The position numbers were made by a program, and so were the translations under genes. Under the pieces are notes generated by a model that saw nothing but the letters and a program-made list of their open reading frames with translations, made no database searches and was not told the DNA's origin. From the NCBI GenBank assembly GCA_003249255.1, contig QKJP01000048.1, positions 372,001 through 436,000 on the forward strand: a DNA stretch of 64,000 bases, read 5' to 3'. Shown here one piece after another: positions 27,716 to 37,225 of this stretch (within the stretch, counting starts at the first letter, position 1; every line of letters begins with the position of its first letter). This stretch comes from Bacteroidales bacterium. Lineage in GTDB: Bacteria; Bacteroidota; Bacteroidia; Bacteroidales; Marinilabiliaceae.

Positions 27716-28453
27716 TTATTCAGTAGTTGGGACAACAGTTGAATTTTCAACATTTGCGAGGGCATTTTTTGCAGCATTTTGTTGGGCTTCTTTTTTAGAA
27801 CTTCCTTTACCTTCGCCACATCCAAGCTCGTTAATTTGAGCTATGGCACTAAATGTTGTTGTGACATCATCTGCTTCGTGATGCTCTCGGGTAATAAAAT
27901 TAATGCTTTGTTTGTGCTTTTGCCCCCACTCTATCAATAAAGATTTGTAATTAGTATCTTTAATTGCAATGGTGTCAACATCAATATACGGAACGAGTAC
28001 TTTTTGAAGAATAAAACGCTTGCAATCCTCGTACCCCCGGTCAAGATAAACAGCACCAATAAAAGCTTCTAATGCATCTCCCAAAATACTGGTTTGAGGC
28101 ATATCTATTTGCGGTTGTACTTTTATCCAGGCGGCGAGTCCCATTTTTAGGGCAATGCTATTTAAAAGGGCACGATTAACAATTCGAGATCGTGTTTTTG
28201 TGAGAAATCCCTCGTCTTTATAAGGAAAGTGATTATAGAGTTCTTCAGCGATAATAGCACCTAACATGGCATCACCTAAAAACTCCAAACGTTCGTTGCA
28301 GATAATTTTTTTTCTACCATCTTTAATCATGGCAGATTTATGCATAAAGGCTAACTCGTATACCTCTATGTCTTTAGGCTTTAAGCCAGTAGTCTCTTTA
28401 ATAAAACTATAAAACTTTTTTCCCCGAAGGGAAAAAAGTTTTATAATATGCAT
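27716..28453 (-). CDS. rnc: Ribonuclease III
   Basis: RNase III cuts double-stranded RNA, including rRNA precursors and structured mRNAs. The product is about 245 residues. The catalytic block ERLEFLGDAMLGAIIAEELY carries the metal ligands, the second acidic pair lies in ILGDALEAFIGAVYLDRG, and a double-stranded RNA-binding domain is at the C-terminus (about 165-240, NYKSLLIEWGQKHKQS through SSKKEAQQNAAKNAL). The ATG at 28453 is chosen. An in-frame GTG at 28468, 9 nt after the fabF stop codon, is possible and would add five residues. A perfect 17-bp hairpin covers the first codons. The gene follows fabF on the same strand. Confidence 0.93.
   Translation of the reverse strand: MHIIKLFSLRGKKFYSFIKETTGLKPKDIEVYELAFMHKSAMIKDGRKKIICNERLEFLGDAMLGAIIAEELYNHFPYKDEGFLTKTRSRIVNRALLNSIALKMGLAAWIKVQPQIDMPQTSILGDALEAFIGAVYLDRGYEDCKRFILQKVLVPYIDVDTIAIKDTNYKSLLIEWGQKHKQSINFITREHHEADDVTTTFSAIAQINELGCGEGKGSSKKEAQQNAAKNALANVENSTVVPTTE
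28408..28445 (-). promoter_or_regulatory. Perfect 17-bp hairpin with UUCG loop in the 5' coding region of rnc
   Basis: In the minus-strand RNA, TATAAAACTTTTTTCCC (28445-28429) is followed by TTCG and by its complete reverse complement (28424-28408). The loop is the extra-stable C(UUCG)G tetraloop. The hairpin begins 8 nt after the ATG of rnc and lies wholly in the coding region (residues about 3-16). It is followed by TTTTATT after a short spacer. It could be an RNase III target for autoregulation, a translation block, or a weak terminator after fabF. Confidence 0.75.
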
Positions 28454-28477
28454 TAGCGGATTTACCACAAGTTTTTT

Positions 28478-29725
28478 TTACAAAGCCTTGAATACCACAG
28501 ATGCGTTGTGACCTCCAAATCCAAAGGTATTGGATACAGCCACTTTGACACTACGCTCCTGCGCTTTATCAAAAGTGAAATTAAGCGCGTTGTCGATTTC
28601 CGGATCGTCTTCAAAGTGATTGATGGTCGGAGGAACCACACCGTGCTTAATTGCTTTAATACAAGCAATCGATTCAAGAGCACCAGCAGCACCTAATAAA
28701 TGACCTGTCATTGACTTGGTTGAACTAATGTTCAACTTGTAAGAATGATCACCAAACACTTCTTTAATAGCAAGCGTTTCAGCAATATCTCCACGAGGAG
28801 TAGATGTTCCATGAACATTTACATAATCCACCTCAGTTGGATCAATATTACCATCCTTCAATGCATTAGCCATTACTCTTTTAGCTCCCAATCCTTCCGG
28901 GTGTGGTGCTGTTAAGTGATGGGCGTCTGCCGTCATACCGGTACCTACAATCTCACAATAGATTGTTGCACCACGTTTAACAGCGTGCTCATATTCTTCA
29001 AGAATGATTGAAGCACCGCCTTCTCCCATAACAAAACCATCACGGTTTTTATCAAAAGGACGAGAAGCTGTTGATGGATCGTCATTACGGGTTGACAATG
29101 CTTGCATCGCATTAAAACCACCTATCCCCGAAGGATAAATAGTTGCTTCTGAACCTCCGGTTACAAACACGTTGGCTTTTCCTAAACGAATGTAGTTAAA
29201 GGCATCACCAATTGCATTGGTTGAAGATGCACATGCTGACACAGTACCAAAATTTGGCCCTCTGAAACCATATTTCATAGAAATATGCCCCGGAGCAATA
29301 TCAGCAATCATTTTTGGAATAAAGAAAGGATTGAAACGTGGTGTTTCTTCTCCTTTTATATATCCTGCTACTTCGTCATGGAAAGTTTGTAAACCACCGA
29401 TACCAGCTCCCCATATTACACCAATTTCATCCATATCTAAAGTCTCAAGATCTAATCCTGAATCTTTGATGGCTTCATCGGCTGCAATCATAGCAAACTG
29501 AGTAAACATATCTAGCTTACGAACTTCTTTACGATCAAAATATTCATTTGGATCGTAATCCTTTACCTCACAGGCAAATTGTGTTTTAAACTTAGAAGCG
29601 TCAAAGCGTGTAATGGGTGCAGCACCGCTTACACCATTCACCATATTAGTCCAAGTTTCTTCAACTGTTTTCCCTAATGGCGTGATGGCTCCTAAACCGG
29701 TAACAACTACTCTTTTTAACTCCAT
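28478..29725 (-). CDS. fabF: 3-oxoacyl-[acyl-carrier-protein] synthase II
   Basis: The condensing enzyme elongates acyl-ACP with malonyl-ACP in type II fatty acid synthesis. The 415-residue protein has the catalytic triad: Cys165 in TVSACASSTNAIGDAF, a His in NVHGTSTPRGD (about 305) and a His in SMTGHLLGAAGALE (about 341). The N-terminus VVVTGLGAITPLG is typical. It lies 31 nt downstream of acpP and just upstream of rnc. The order acpP-fabF-rnc is conserved in many bacteria. Confidence 0.97.
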   Translation of the reverse strand: MELKRVVVTGLGAITPLGKTVEETWTNMVNGVSGAAPITRFDASKFKTQFACEVKDYDPNEYFDRKEVRKLDMFTQFAMIAADEAIKDSGLDLETLDMDEIGVIWGAGIGGLQTFHDEVAGYIKGEETPRFNPFFIPKMIADIAPGHISMKYGFRGPNFGTVSACASSTNAIGDAFNYIRLGKANVFVTGGSEATIYPSGIGGFNAMQALSTRNDDPSTASRPFDKNRDGFVMGEGGASIILEEYEHAVKRGATIYCEIVGTGMTADAHHLTAPHPEGLGAKRVMANALKDGNIDPTEVDYVNVHGTSTPRGDIAETLAIKEVFGDHSYKLNISSTKSMTGHLLGAAGALESIACIKAIKHGVVPPTINHFEDDPEIDNALNFTFDKAQERSVKVAVSNTFGFGGHNASVVFKAL

Positions 29726-29756
29726 AACAACTTTTAACGTATCCTACTCTAGTTTC

Positions 29757-29993
29757 TTACTTTGCGTTTTCTGTAATGTAGTTGATAGCGTCACCTACAG
29801 TACCAATGTTTTCTGCTTGATCATCTGGAATTGCGATGTTGAATTCTTTCTCGAATTCCATAATCAACTCAACAGTGTCAAGAGAATCAGCTCCTAAATC
29901 ATTTGTGAAGCTAGCTTCTGGAGTAACTTCTGTTTCATCAACACCTAATTTATCTACGATGATTGCTTTTACTCTTGATGCAATGTCTGACAT
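29757..29993 (-). CDS. acpP: Acyl carrier protein
   Basis: This 78-residue acidic four-helix protein carries growing acyl chains on a phosphopantetheine arm. The attachment Ser37 is in the DSL motif of [19 protein letters not shown]. It is the first gene of acpP-fabF-rnc, with a promoter about 50 nt upstream, and also supplies the hydroxyacyl-ACP used by the lpx genes in this window. Confidence 0.98.
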   Translation of the reverse strand: MSDIASRVKAIIVDKLGVDETEVTPEASFTNDLGADSLDTVELIMEFEKEFNIAIPDDQAENIGTVGDAINYITENAK

Positions 29994-30046
29994 AGCTTTT
30001 AATTTTAGTTATTAATAATTAGTATAAATGTTTTCAAACAACCTTG

Positions 30047-30078
30047 CAAAGAAATACATTTGCCGATAAACTTTCAAA
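30047..30078 (-). promoter_or_regulatory. Probable promoter of acpP-fabF-rnc
   Basis: On the minus strand TTTG, 20 nt, TTTCTTTG matches the Bacteroidota pattern with one mismatch in the -7 element (T for A at the second base). The start would be near 30040, with a leader of about 45 nt. Confidence 0.45.
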
Positions 30079-30092
30079 TATCATGTGAAAAA

Positions 30093-30126
30093 TTTGTTAA
30101 TAAAGAGGCAATTTTAACTAAATTTG
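30093..30126 (+). promoter_or_regulatory. Promoter of purN
   Basis: TTTG at 30093-30096, 22 nt, then TAAATTTG at 30119-30126 match the consensus. The start would be near 30133, about 37 nt before the purN ATG. It is back to back with the acpP promoter. Confidence 0.55.
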
Positions 30127-30169
30127 CCCCTTTACAACACTCTTCCATGTAAGATTTAAATATTTACGA

Positions 30170-30736
30170 ATGAACAACTTAGCACTATTTGCATCAGGCT
30201 CTGGATCGAATGTAGAAAACATTGCAAAATATTTTAAAAAAAATAATTCAACAAATATAAGCTGCGTTTACATAAACAACCCAAATGCCTATGTAATAGA
30301 ACGATGCATAAACCTTGGACTTCCATACAAAATATTCACGCGCGAAGATTTTTATGATTCGGACACTGTTTTAAGTCATCTAAATGAGCTAAAACCTGAC
30401 CTTATTGTTTTAGCAGGTTTTTTATGGCTCATTCCTTCTAAAATAGTTAAAGCCTTTCAGGGAAAAATCATCAATATTCACCCCGCTTTGCTGCCTAAAT
30501 ATGGAGGAAAAGGGATGTACGGCATGAAAGTTCATGAAGCTGTAGTACAAAATAAAGACACTGAAACTGGAATCACCATTCATTATGTAAATGAAAAATA
30601 TGATGAAGGAAGTGTAATTTTTCAAAAATCATGTGCAGTTACTGAAGCTGATTCAGCAGAAGAAGTTGCTCATAAAGTACATGCATTAGAACATGAGCAT
30701 TTTCCTAAATTGATTGAAGATCTTTTAAATAAATAG
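30170..30736 (+). CDS. purN: Phosphoribosylglycinamide formyltransferase
   Basis: The enzyme transfers a formyl group from 10-formyl-tetrahydrofolate to GAR, the third step of purine synthesis. It is 188 residues. The N-terminal block ALFASGSGSNVENIAKYF binds the phosphate. The family signature with the catalytic His and Asp is seen in IINIHPALLPKYGG (about 103-116) and in TGITIHYVNEKYDEGSVIFQ (about 138-157). It is a single gene, divergent from acpP, with its own promoter and terminator. Confidence 0.95.
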   Translation: MNNLALFASGSGSNVENIAKYFKKNNSTNISCVYINNPNAYVIERCINLGLPYKIFTREDFYDSDTVLSHLNELKPDLIVLAGFLWLIPSKIVKAFQGKIINIHPALLPKYGGKGMYGMKVHEAVVQNKDTETGITIHYVNEKYDEGSVIFQKSCAVTEADSAEEVAHKVHALEHEHFPKLIEDLLNK

Positions 30737-30863
30737 ATTATAGTTAATGTGATATTTTATCAATGTTCAAATAAAAACAAACCTTCTTTTGACTTTTGAA
30801 AGTAGGTATATTACAAATAGCCAAGGATATAACATTCTTTTATTACACAGAAGACATAAACTG

Positions 30864-30902
30864 AAAAGCTCCGATATCCATTGAAGACACCGGAGCTTTT
30901 TT
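30864..30902. terminator. Bidirectional terminator between purN and leuS
   Basis: AAAAGCTCCG (30864-30873) pairs with CGGAGCTTTT (30891-30900) around a 17-nt loop, and the T-run extends to 30902. It lies between convergent genes and works in both directions. Confidence 0.8.
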
Positions 30903-30919
30903 ATATCCTAAAGTGGCAT

Positions 30920-33724
30920 TTATCCGACCACAATATTTATAATTTTATTTGGCACTATAATTACTTTACGAATCGTTTTACCATCGATCCATTTTTGCGC
31001 CATAGTGTGGGATAATGCAGCTTTTTCGATATCATCCTTACTCATATCAACCGGTAAATCTAATGTAAAACGCATTTTACCATTAAACGACACCGGATAC
31101 TTATAAGTTGATTCAACCAAGAATTCGGCATTAAACTCAGGCCATTGAGCATCACAAACACTGGTCTCATGACCTAATAGTTGCCACAATTCTTCAGCAA
31201 TATGAGGAGCAAAAGGTGCCAATAAAACCGCTAAAGGCTCAAGAACTTCTTTCTTATTACACTTTAGATCAACCAATTCATTAACACAAATCATAAAAGC
31301 ACTCACACAAGTATTAAATGAAAAACGCTCTACATCATCAGTAATCTTCTTAATGGTTTTGTGAAGCACTTTTAATTCTTCCGGAGTCGCTTTTTCATCA
31401 CTTAAAGTTAAGCCGTTATCACCATAAAACATGCGCCATGTTTTGCGCAAAAATTTATGTACTCCATCTATTCCGTTTGTATCCCAAGGCTTTGATTGTT
31501 CCAATGGACCTAAAAACATTTCGTAGAAACGCAGTGTATCCGCTCCATATTGTTCAACTATCACATCTGGATTAACTACATTATACATCGACTTGGACAT
31601 TTTTTCGACCGCCCAACCGCAAATATATTTTCCACCTGCCTTGCCGTCAGAAAGTTTTTCAAGAATAAACTCTGCAGACGCATAATCCGGACTCCACTTC
31701 TTGAAAGCTTCTATATCCAACTCATCATTTCGAACTATGTTAACATCCACATGAATTGGTGTTACATCGTGCTCTTCTCTCAAACCATAAGATACAAAAG
31801 TATTAGTTCCTTTTATACGGTATACAAAATTAGAACGACCTTGGATCATCCCTTGATTTATCAGCTTCTTATAAGGCTCATCCTTAACTACTTCACCGAT
31901 ATCATACAAAAACTTATTCCAAAAACGAGAATAAATAAGGTGACCCGTAGCATGCTCAGTACCCCCAATATATAAATCAACATCCTGCCAATATTCATTA
32001 GCTTCTTTTCCGACTAAAGCCTTATCGTTTTTAGGATCCATGTAACGCAAATAATACGCAGATGAACCTGCAAAACCTGGCATTGTATTTAACTCCAATG
32101 GAAATCCTTCGTCAGTCTTCCAATTTTTAGCACGTCCCAATGGTGGCTCACCATTTTCTGTTGGCAAGTATTTATCAACCTCAGGAAGGGTCAGTGGAAG
32201 CTTTGAATCATCAAGCATATATGGCATGTCATCTTTGTAATATACCGGAAATGGCTCTCCCCAATAACGCTGACGGCTAAATATGGCATCCCTTAAACGG
32301 TAATTGATCTGAACATCTCCAATGCCATTATCTTTTATGAAAACTTTTGTTTTCGCTATGGCGTCAGGCACAGATAAACCATTTAGAAAATCAGAATTTA
32401 TCATTGTACCTGCTTTTGAATCTTTTGAATCTTCCCATGTACTAGGATCAGAAACTTCTTCGCCTTCAGGAACGACAACCTGTATAATTGGCAAATTAAA
32501 ATGACGTGCAAATTTAAAATCACGTGAATCATGCCCCGGTACAGCCATTACAGCCCCGGTTCCATAACCAGCTAAGACATAGTCGCCAATCCAAACAGGA
32601 ATTTGCTCTCCTGAACAAGGATTAATAGCATATGAACCGGTAAAAACACCAGTTACTTTATCAACTTCGGCTTGACGCTCTCGCTCTGTACGCTTTTTTG
32701 TCTCTTGTAAATAGGTCTCAACGGCTTCTTTCTGTTCCGAGGTCGTTAACTGAGCTACCAGTTCACTTTCGGGTGCCAACACCATGAAGGTTACTCCAAA
32801 TACAGTATCTGCTCTGGTGGTAAAGATTTCCATTTTAACATCTGAATCCTTCACAGCAAAAGTCATCGCTGCCCCTTCGGAACGTCCAATCCAGTTGCGT
32901 TGAATCTCTTTTAATGAATCACTCCAGTCTACATGCTCTAATCCATCCAACAAACGTTTAGCATAAGCAGAAACACGTAGAGACCATTGACGCATCACTT
33001 TTTGCTCAACCGGATGACCTCCACGAACAGACAATCCTTCTTTTACTTCATCATTGGCTAATACGGTTCCTAACTCGGGACACCAGTTAACCATCGTATC
33101 TGCCAAATAGGCTATTCGATAATTTAAAAGAATTTCTTGCTGTTCTTTTTCGGTTTTGGCTTTCCATTCTTGAGCTGTAAATTCTAATTGTTCTGAACAA
33201 ACGATATTTAAATCAGCAGAACCATTAGTTTCAAATTTTGTAACCAATTCCTCAATTGGCTTTGCAGCATCAGCTTCGTTACAATAATAATGGTTAAACA
33301 TTTGCTTAAATGCCCATTGAGTCCAATGATAATAATCAGGATCACATGTTTTTACTTCACGATCCCAATCGTAACAGAAGCCAATCTTATCTAATTGTTC
33401 ACGATATCTAGCGATATTTTTTTCAGTTGTTGTTTCAGGATGTTGCCCTGTTTGAATCGCATACTGTTCAGCTGGTAATCCATATGCATCGTAACCCATT
33501 GGATGCAATACATTAAAACCATTCAATCTTTTATATCTACTGTAAATATCAGAGGCAATATAACCCAGTGGGTGACCAACATGCAACCCGGCTCCTGATG
33601 GATAAGGAAACATATCTAACACATAAAACTTTGGTCTATTTTGATCGATTTCAACTTTATAAGTTTCATTATCGCTCCAATACTTTTGCCACTTTTGTTC
33701 TAACTCTTTAAAATTATATTCCAT
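30920..33724 (-). CDS. leuS: Leucyl-tRNA synthetase
   Basis: The class I synthetase charges tRNA-Leu. At 934 residues it is of Bacteroidota length. The HIGH motif appears as HVGH (48-51, in [16 protein letters not shown]) and the second motif as KMSKS near residue 710. The editing (CP1) domain occupies about 230-430, with [19 protein letters not shown] and the [15 protein letters not shown] block. It is a single gene on the minus strand. Confidence 0.98.
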   Translation of the reverse strand: MEYNFKELEQKWQKYWSDNETYKVEIDQNRPKFYVLDMFPYPSGAGLHVGHPLGYIASDIYSRYKRLNGFNVLHPMGYDAYGLPAEQYAIQTGQHPETTTEKNIARYREQLDKIGFCYDWDREVKTCDPDYYHWTQWAFKQMFNHYYCNEADAAKPIEELVTKFETNGSADLNIVCSEQLEFTAQEWKAKTEKEQQEILLNYRIAYLADTMVNWCPELGTVLANDEVKEGLSVRGGHPVEQKVMRQWSLRVSAYAKRLLDGLEHVDWSDSLKEIQRNWIGRSEGAAMTFAVKDSDVKMEIFTTRADTVFGVTFMVLAPESELVAQLTTSEQKEAVETYLQETKKRTERERQAEVDKVTGVFTGSYAINPCSGEQIPVWIGDYVLAGYGTGAVMAVPGHDSRDFKFARHFNLPIIQVVVPEGEEVSDPSTWEDSKDSKAGTMINSDFLNGLSVPDAIAKTKVFIKDNGIGDVQINYRLRDAIFSRQRYWGEPFPVYYKDDMPYMLDDSKLPLTLPEVDKYLPTENGEPPLGRAKNWKTDEGFPLELNTMPGFAGSSAYYLRYMDPKNDKALVGKEANEYWQDVDLYIGGTEHATGHLIYSRFWNKFLYDIGEVVKDEPYKKLINQGMIQGRSNFVYRIKGTNTFVSYGLREEHDVTPIHVDVNIVRNDELDIEAFKKWSPDYASAEFILEKLSDGKAGGKYICGWAVEKMSKSMYNVVNPDVIVEQYGADTLRFYEMFLGPLEQSKPWDTNGIDGVHKFLRKTWRMFYGDNGLTLSDEKATPEELKVLHKTIKKITDDVERFSFNTCVSAFMICVNELVDLKCNKKEVLEPLAVLLAPFAPHIAEELWQLLGHETSVCDAQWPEFNAEFLVESTYKYPVSFNGKMRFTLDLPVDMSKDDIEKAALSHTMAQKWIDGKTIRKVIIVPNKIINIVVG

Positions 33725-33767
33725 GGTATTATTGAATGGTATAAAAAAATTATTGCATTTCAGGCTG

Positions 33768-33775
33768 CAAAATTA
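33768..33775 (-). promoter_or_regulatory. Possible -7 element for leuS
   Basis: Minus-strand TAATTTTG matches TAnnTTTG 44 nt upstream of the leuS start, but I see no TTTG at the proper -33 distance. Confidence 0.3.
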
Positions 33776-33862
33776 ATATTTTTTGATCAATCCTAGTGCC
33801 CTAATTTTATTTGCTTTAAACTTCTCTACAAAAGCTCAGGCAACTTTCTTCTTTCAATACTC

Positions 33863-33894
33863 TTGTTGCAATAATAACAATTTGTATATATTTG
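33863..33894 (+). promoter_or_regulatory. Promoter of tRNA-Arg
   Basis: TTG at 33863-33865, 21 nt, then TATATTTG at 33887-33894 match the consensus. The start would be near 33901, some 33 nt before the mature tRNA. Confidence 0.5.
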
Positions 33895-33933
33895 TTCTTC
33901 GAAAAATAAGGTTTGTATTTTTTTTGATATTCC

Positions 33934-34005
33934 GGCCCCATAGTTCAATGGATAGAATGTCAGATTCCGGTTCTGATGATATGGGTTCGAATCCCGTTGG
34001 GGTCA
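33934..34005 (+). tRNA. tRNA-Arg (CCG)
   Basis: A 72-nt cloverleaf can be folded: acceptor GGCCCCA/TGGGGTC (one G-U), D stem GTTC/GAAT, anticodon arm TCAGA-TTCCGGT-TCTGA, T arm ATGGG-TTCGAAT-CCCGT, discriminator A. The anticodon at positions 34-36 is CCG, which reads CGG Arg codons. CCA is not encoded. It stands alone, with a hairpin just downstream. Confidence 0.92.
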
Positions 34006-34018
34006 CTATTGAGCTAGA

Positions 34019-34056
34019 GAGCGAGTAGGGAGCAAAAAACACCTCCCTATTCACTC
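34019..34056 (+). terminator. Hairpin downstream of tRNA-Arg
   Basis: GAGCGAGTAGGGAG (34019-34032) pairs with CTCCCTATTCACTC (34043-34056), with one mismatch and one G-U, around a 10-nt A-rich loop. It starts 14 nt after the tRNA. There is no T-run after it, so it may be a processing or stability element or a poor terminator. Confidence 0.4.
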
Positions 34057-34293
34057 ATTCGCTAAGTCTTGTCTAGTACCAAAGTAATTGTTTCATGAGG
34101 TAATTTAGTATTTTAATAGTTCCCCAATCACACTACAACCTTCTGATACAATTGAGCCTACTACATTCATTTTTAAAATCAGAAAGAACTTTTATACAAT
34201 ATTTCAGGTTTATTAACACACAAATAAGTCCACTTATCAAAAGAATTCAATCATTCGTCTGTTTTTGCGTAATTATGTGAAAACAGCCAGAAG

Positions 34294-35688
34294 ATGAAGA
34301 TATTTAACTTTCTTTCACGCAACAAGACCAACAAGCTTAGTCAGTTCAAAAAAGCAGCACCTTTTATTCAAGAACTTTTCTCACCCGCAAACAAATACAG
34401 AGGACAGCAATACTTTAGACTTTTAGCTGTAAACCTATGCAAGCACACCAATGCTAAAAAAGTAATCATAGGGAGTTATAATCAAATTCAACATAGAGTA
34501 AACACACTCATAATCTCATCTAAATCAGTAGAAGAAGAAAACTTTTCATTTTCGGTGGATCAATTACCATGCGAAGGTTTAATTACAAAGACCACTTGCT
34601 GTTACACCCACCATGCACACACCCACTTTTCCAACGTTAACCTTCTCACCGACAAGGAGGAAGGTTTTATTGGCATACCTATATACAACTCTAACAATGA
34701 AGTCAATGGATTACTAATGGCGACATTTGAAAAGACCATTGAAAAAGACAGTTCTGCAATTGAAGCACTACTTCAACTATATATCCCGAGAATTAGCACA
34801 GAAATAGAACACACAAACGCGATTGAAGCTCTAAAAACCAAAAACCAGGAATTAAGTCAATTACACGACCAACTTCAAGAAAAAAATAAACAATTAGATC
34901 TATCCATTATCGAATTAAACAAAACCAGAGCTAAAGCCGAAGAAAACAACCAACTTAAAACGGCTTTTCTTGCGAACATGAGCCATGAAATAAGAACGCC
35001 CATGAATGCAATTATTGGCTTTGCAGAAATCCTTCGTTCAGATTCGCTGGATGCTGAAGAAAGAGAAGAATACATTGACATCATTAATATAAATGGGCTT
35101 CAACTTTTAAAAGTAATGGACAACCTTATGGACATTTCTAAACTCCAAACAAACCTCGTTGATGAAAAGCCCAAAAAGATAAGACTCAATGTTTTACTTG
35201 AGAAAATGTGGCATCACTACATGAAAGAGATAAATTTACTACACAAACCGGTTGACTTATTTCTGGAAAAGGGACTAAATGACAATAACGATCTTATATT
35301 AACTCGCTCAGAAGGTCTTGTAAAAATACTCAACCACCTATTAGATAACGCCCTAAAATTCACCTCGAAAGGCTGGGTTAAATTTGGATATTCTGCTTCC
35401 GATAATGAGTTGGAGTTTTTTGTAAAAGACACCGGAATTGGCTTACCCCTCGGAAGCGAAAACATTATTTTTGAGATGTTTCGTCAGGTCAAAGACAAGA
35501 ACCGGCAATTTGGCGGCAATGGACTGGGATTAGCCATTTGCAAGAAATATATTGAATCTTCAGGAGGAAGAATTTGGTTCGAAAAGAACAACGAATTTGC
35601 CACATGTTTTAGATTCACAATTCCATTTAGCAAAGAACTACCATTAAATCATAAAATAGTAAATACCAATAAACTATCAATCATTTAA
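34294..35688 (+). CDS. Soluble sensor histidine kinase with GAF-like N-terminus
   Basis: This 464-residue kinase has no membrane segment. Residues about 25-170 look like a GAF-type sensor domain (ending GFIGIPIYNSNNEVNGLLMATF) and contain an unusual Cys/His cluster (TCCYTHHAHTHF, about 101-112). A coiled coil follows (about 175-222), then HisKA with the phosphorylated His231 (ANMSHEIRTPMNAIIGFAEIL). The ATP-binding domain has the N box (ILNHLLDNALKF), G1 (VKDTGIGLP) and G2 (GGNGLGLAICKKYIE). There is no receiver domain and no neighbouring regulator, so it is an orphan kinase here. The closest response regulators are PorX and the NtrC-type protein at 38-44 kb. A link to either is untested. Confidence 0.85.
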   Translation: MKIFNFLSRNKTNKLSQFKKAAPFIQELFSPANKYRGQQYFRLLAVNLCKHTNAKKVIIGSYNQIQHRVNTLIISSKSVEEENFSFSVDQLPCEGLITKTTCCYTHHAHTHFSNVNLLTDKEEGFIGIPIYNSNNEVNGLLMATFEKTIEKDSSAIEALLQLYIPRISTEIEHTNAIEALKTKNQELSQLHDQLQEKNKQLDLSIIELNKTRAKAEENNQLKTAFLANMSHEIRTPMNAIIGFAEILRSDSLDAEEREEYIDIININGLQLLKVMDNLMDISKLQTNLVDEKPKKIRLNVLLEKMWHHYMKEINLLHKPVDLFLEKGLNDNNDLILTRSEGLVKILNHLLDNALKFTSKGWVKFGYSASDNELEFFVKDTGIGLPLGSENIIFEMFRQVKDKNRQFGGNGLGLAICKKYIESSGGRIWFEKNNEFATCFRFTIPFSKELPLNHKIVNTNKLSII

Positions 35689-35792
35689 GTGCACAAACCA
35701 AGTATTATATTTTTTGCATCGAGGATAATCATTAAATACTAAACAAATGCCTAAGCAACAAGGTAACATTACTTATTTGCTACCTTATAGCT

Positions 35793-37007
35793 CTAAAATG
35801 CAGACATAATTAAACCAATATCTTTAAAAGGAAGATTAAAATGGTTTCCAATATAACTATTGGTTAGGATGCCTTTATACAAATACAATCCGTTAGCAAT
35901 ACCAATATCTTTTTTTATCATACTTGGCATATCTCCATATCGACCAATTTTCAATAACATTGGTGTAAAAATATTACTTAATGCAATTGAAGATGTTCTT
36001 GGTACCCTTGAGGCAACATTTGGAACACAGTAATGAATAACTTTATGCTTAATATAAACAGGATGATCAAAATTTGTACACATACTTGTTTCGAATGATC
36101 CACCTTGATCCATACTTAAATCTACAATTATAGAACCCGGTTTCATTTGCTTAACCAGATCTTCAGAAACCATATATGGATCACCGGATTTTAAGTAACG
36201 TAAACTTCCTAATACTGCATCAGCCCTCTGTAAGGCCTTTGCTAGTGCCGGAGGATGTATCACTGAGGTAAATATTCGCTGTCCAAGACTTCGTTCCAGC
36301 TCCCTAAGATTATAATAAGAATTGTCAAAAACCTTAACAGATGCTCCTAAACCAAGAGCTGCCCGTGCAGCAAACTCTCCGGCAGTTCCGGCACCCAAAA
36401 TAACTACTTCGGTTGGTGATATTCCGGTTACTCCTCCCAGCAAAACACCTTTTCCGTTTTGAGAACTGCTGAGGTACTCACTTGCAATATTAATTGCAGC
36501 AGCACCTTCAATCTCACTCATACTTCGAATTACCGGAAAACAACCATTATCATCCTTAATTAACTCAAAAGCAATAGCACTAACGCGTTTCTGAACCATC
36601 TTCTGCATAGATTCACGCTTTTGCTTATAAAGATTTAATAAGGATATAATAATTTGATCGGCACGAAGTAAATCAATTTCTTCTTCCGTTAATGCTGTAA
36701 TCTTTAAAACAATGTTAGATTGAAAAACTTCTTGATGAGTATTTACGATTTGAGCTCCACATTCGGCAAAATCACGATCGGTGTAGTTAGCGCCTTTCCC
36801 GGCTCCAGATTGAAATATGACGGAGTGGCCATTTTCTACTAACAACTCAACACCTTGCGGAGTTAGTGGAACCCGATTCTCGAAACGAGAACTTTCTTTT
36901 GGTATGCCAATCACGTAGGATTTTCTTTGCTTTGCCAATTCCAGCACCTCTTCACTGGGTAATAAGGTACTTTGACCAAGCGGAAAATAAGAAGTTCTCT
37001 CTCCCAT
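35793..37007 (-). CDS. ald: Alanine dehydrogenase
   Basis: The enzyme interconverts alanine and pyruvate plus ammonia with NAD. The protein is 404 residues, slightly longer at the N-terminus than the classical enzyme. Substrate residues lie in IPKESSRFENRVPLTPQGV (about 35-53), and the dinucleotide-binding motif is VVILGAGTAGEFAARAALGLGASVKVFD (about 200-227). The block SIIVDLSMDQGGSFETS is the family's conserved C-terminal region. It lies 218 nt downstream of tsaE, on the same strand as the porW-porX-tsaE group. The ald-tsaE-porX neighbourhood recurs in Bacteroidota (from memory). Confidence 0.88.
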   Translation of the reverse strand: MGERTSYFPLGQSTLLPSEEVLELAKQRKSYVIGIPKESSRFENRVPLTPQGVELLVENGHSVIFQSGAGKGANYTDRDFAECGAQIVNTHQEVFQSNIVLKITALTEEEIDLLRADQIIISLLNLYKQKRESMQKMVQKRVSAIAFELIKDDNGCFPVIRSMSEIEGAAAINIASEYLSSSQNGKGVLLGGVTGISPTEVVILGAGTAGEFAARAALGLGASVKVFDNSYYNLRELERSLGQRIFTSVIHPPALAKALQRADAVLGSLRYLKSGDPYMVSEDLVKQMKPGSIIVDLSMDQGGSFETSMCTNFDHPVYIKHKVIHYCVPNVASRVPRTSSIALSNIFTPMLLKIGRYGDMPSMIKKDIGIANGLYLYKGILTNSYIGNHFNLPFKDIGLIMSAF

Positions 37008-37225
37008 TCTATAATTTCTAAATTGAATTATTTTTTACGAACCTCAAGATAGAAAAAAAGGGTTAAATGGTAAAATTATTAAATCACGTACTTGAGAATT
37101 TACCTTCAAAAATAAAAACTGCAAAACCGAATCGCCGCGTGATTTACATTAAAAGTTTATGTTCAATAAAATACATAATCATAAACACCCAATCATAAAA
37201 TAGAAGAACCTATCTCTATGGGTAA

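Noticed and set aside
28408-28445. Hairpin read simply as the fabF terminator
   Set aside because: It lies inside the conserved rnc reading frame after the start codon, so full termination there would silence rnc. Partial termination is still possible and is mentioned in the finding.
33934-34063. tRNA-Arg as an integration site for a mobile element
   Set aside because: There is no integrase, no duplicated tRNA 3' end within reach and no foreign-looking genes. The following inverted repeat is better read as a transcript-end hairpin.
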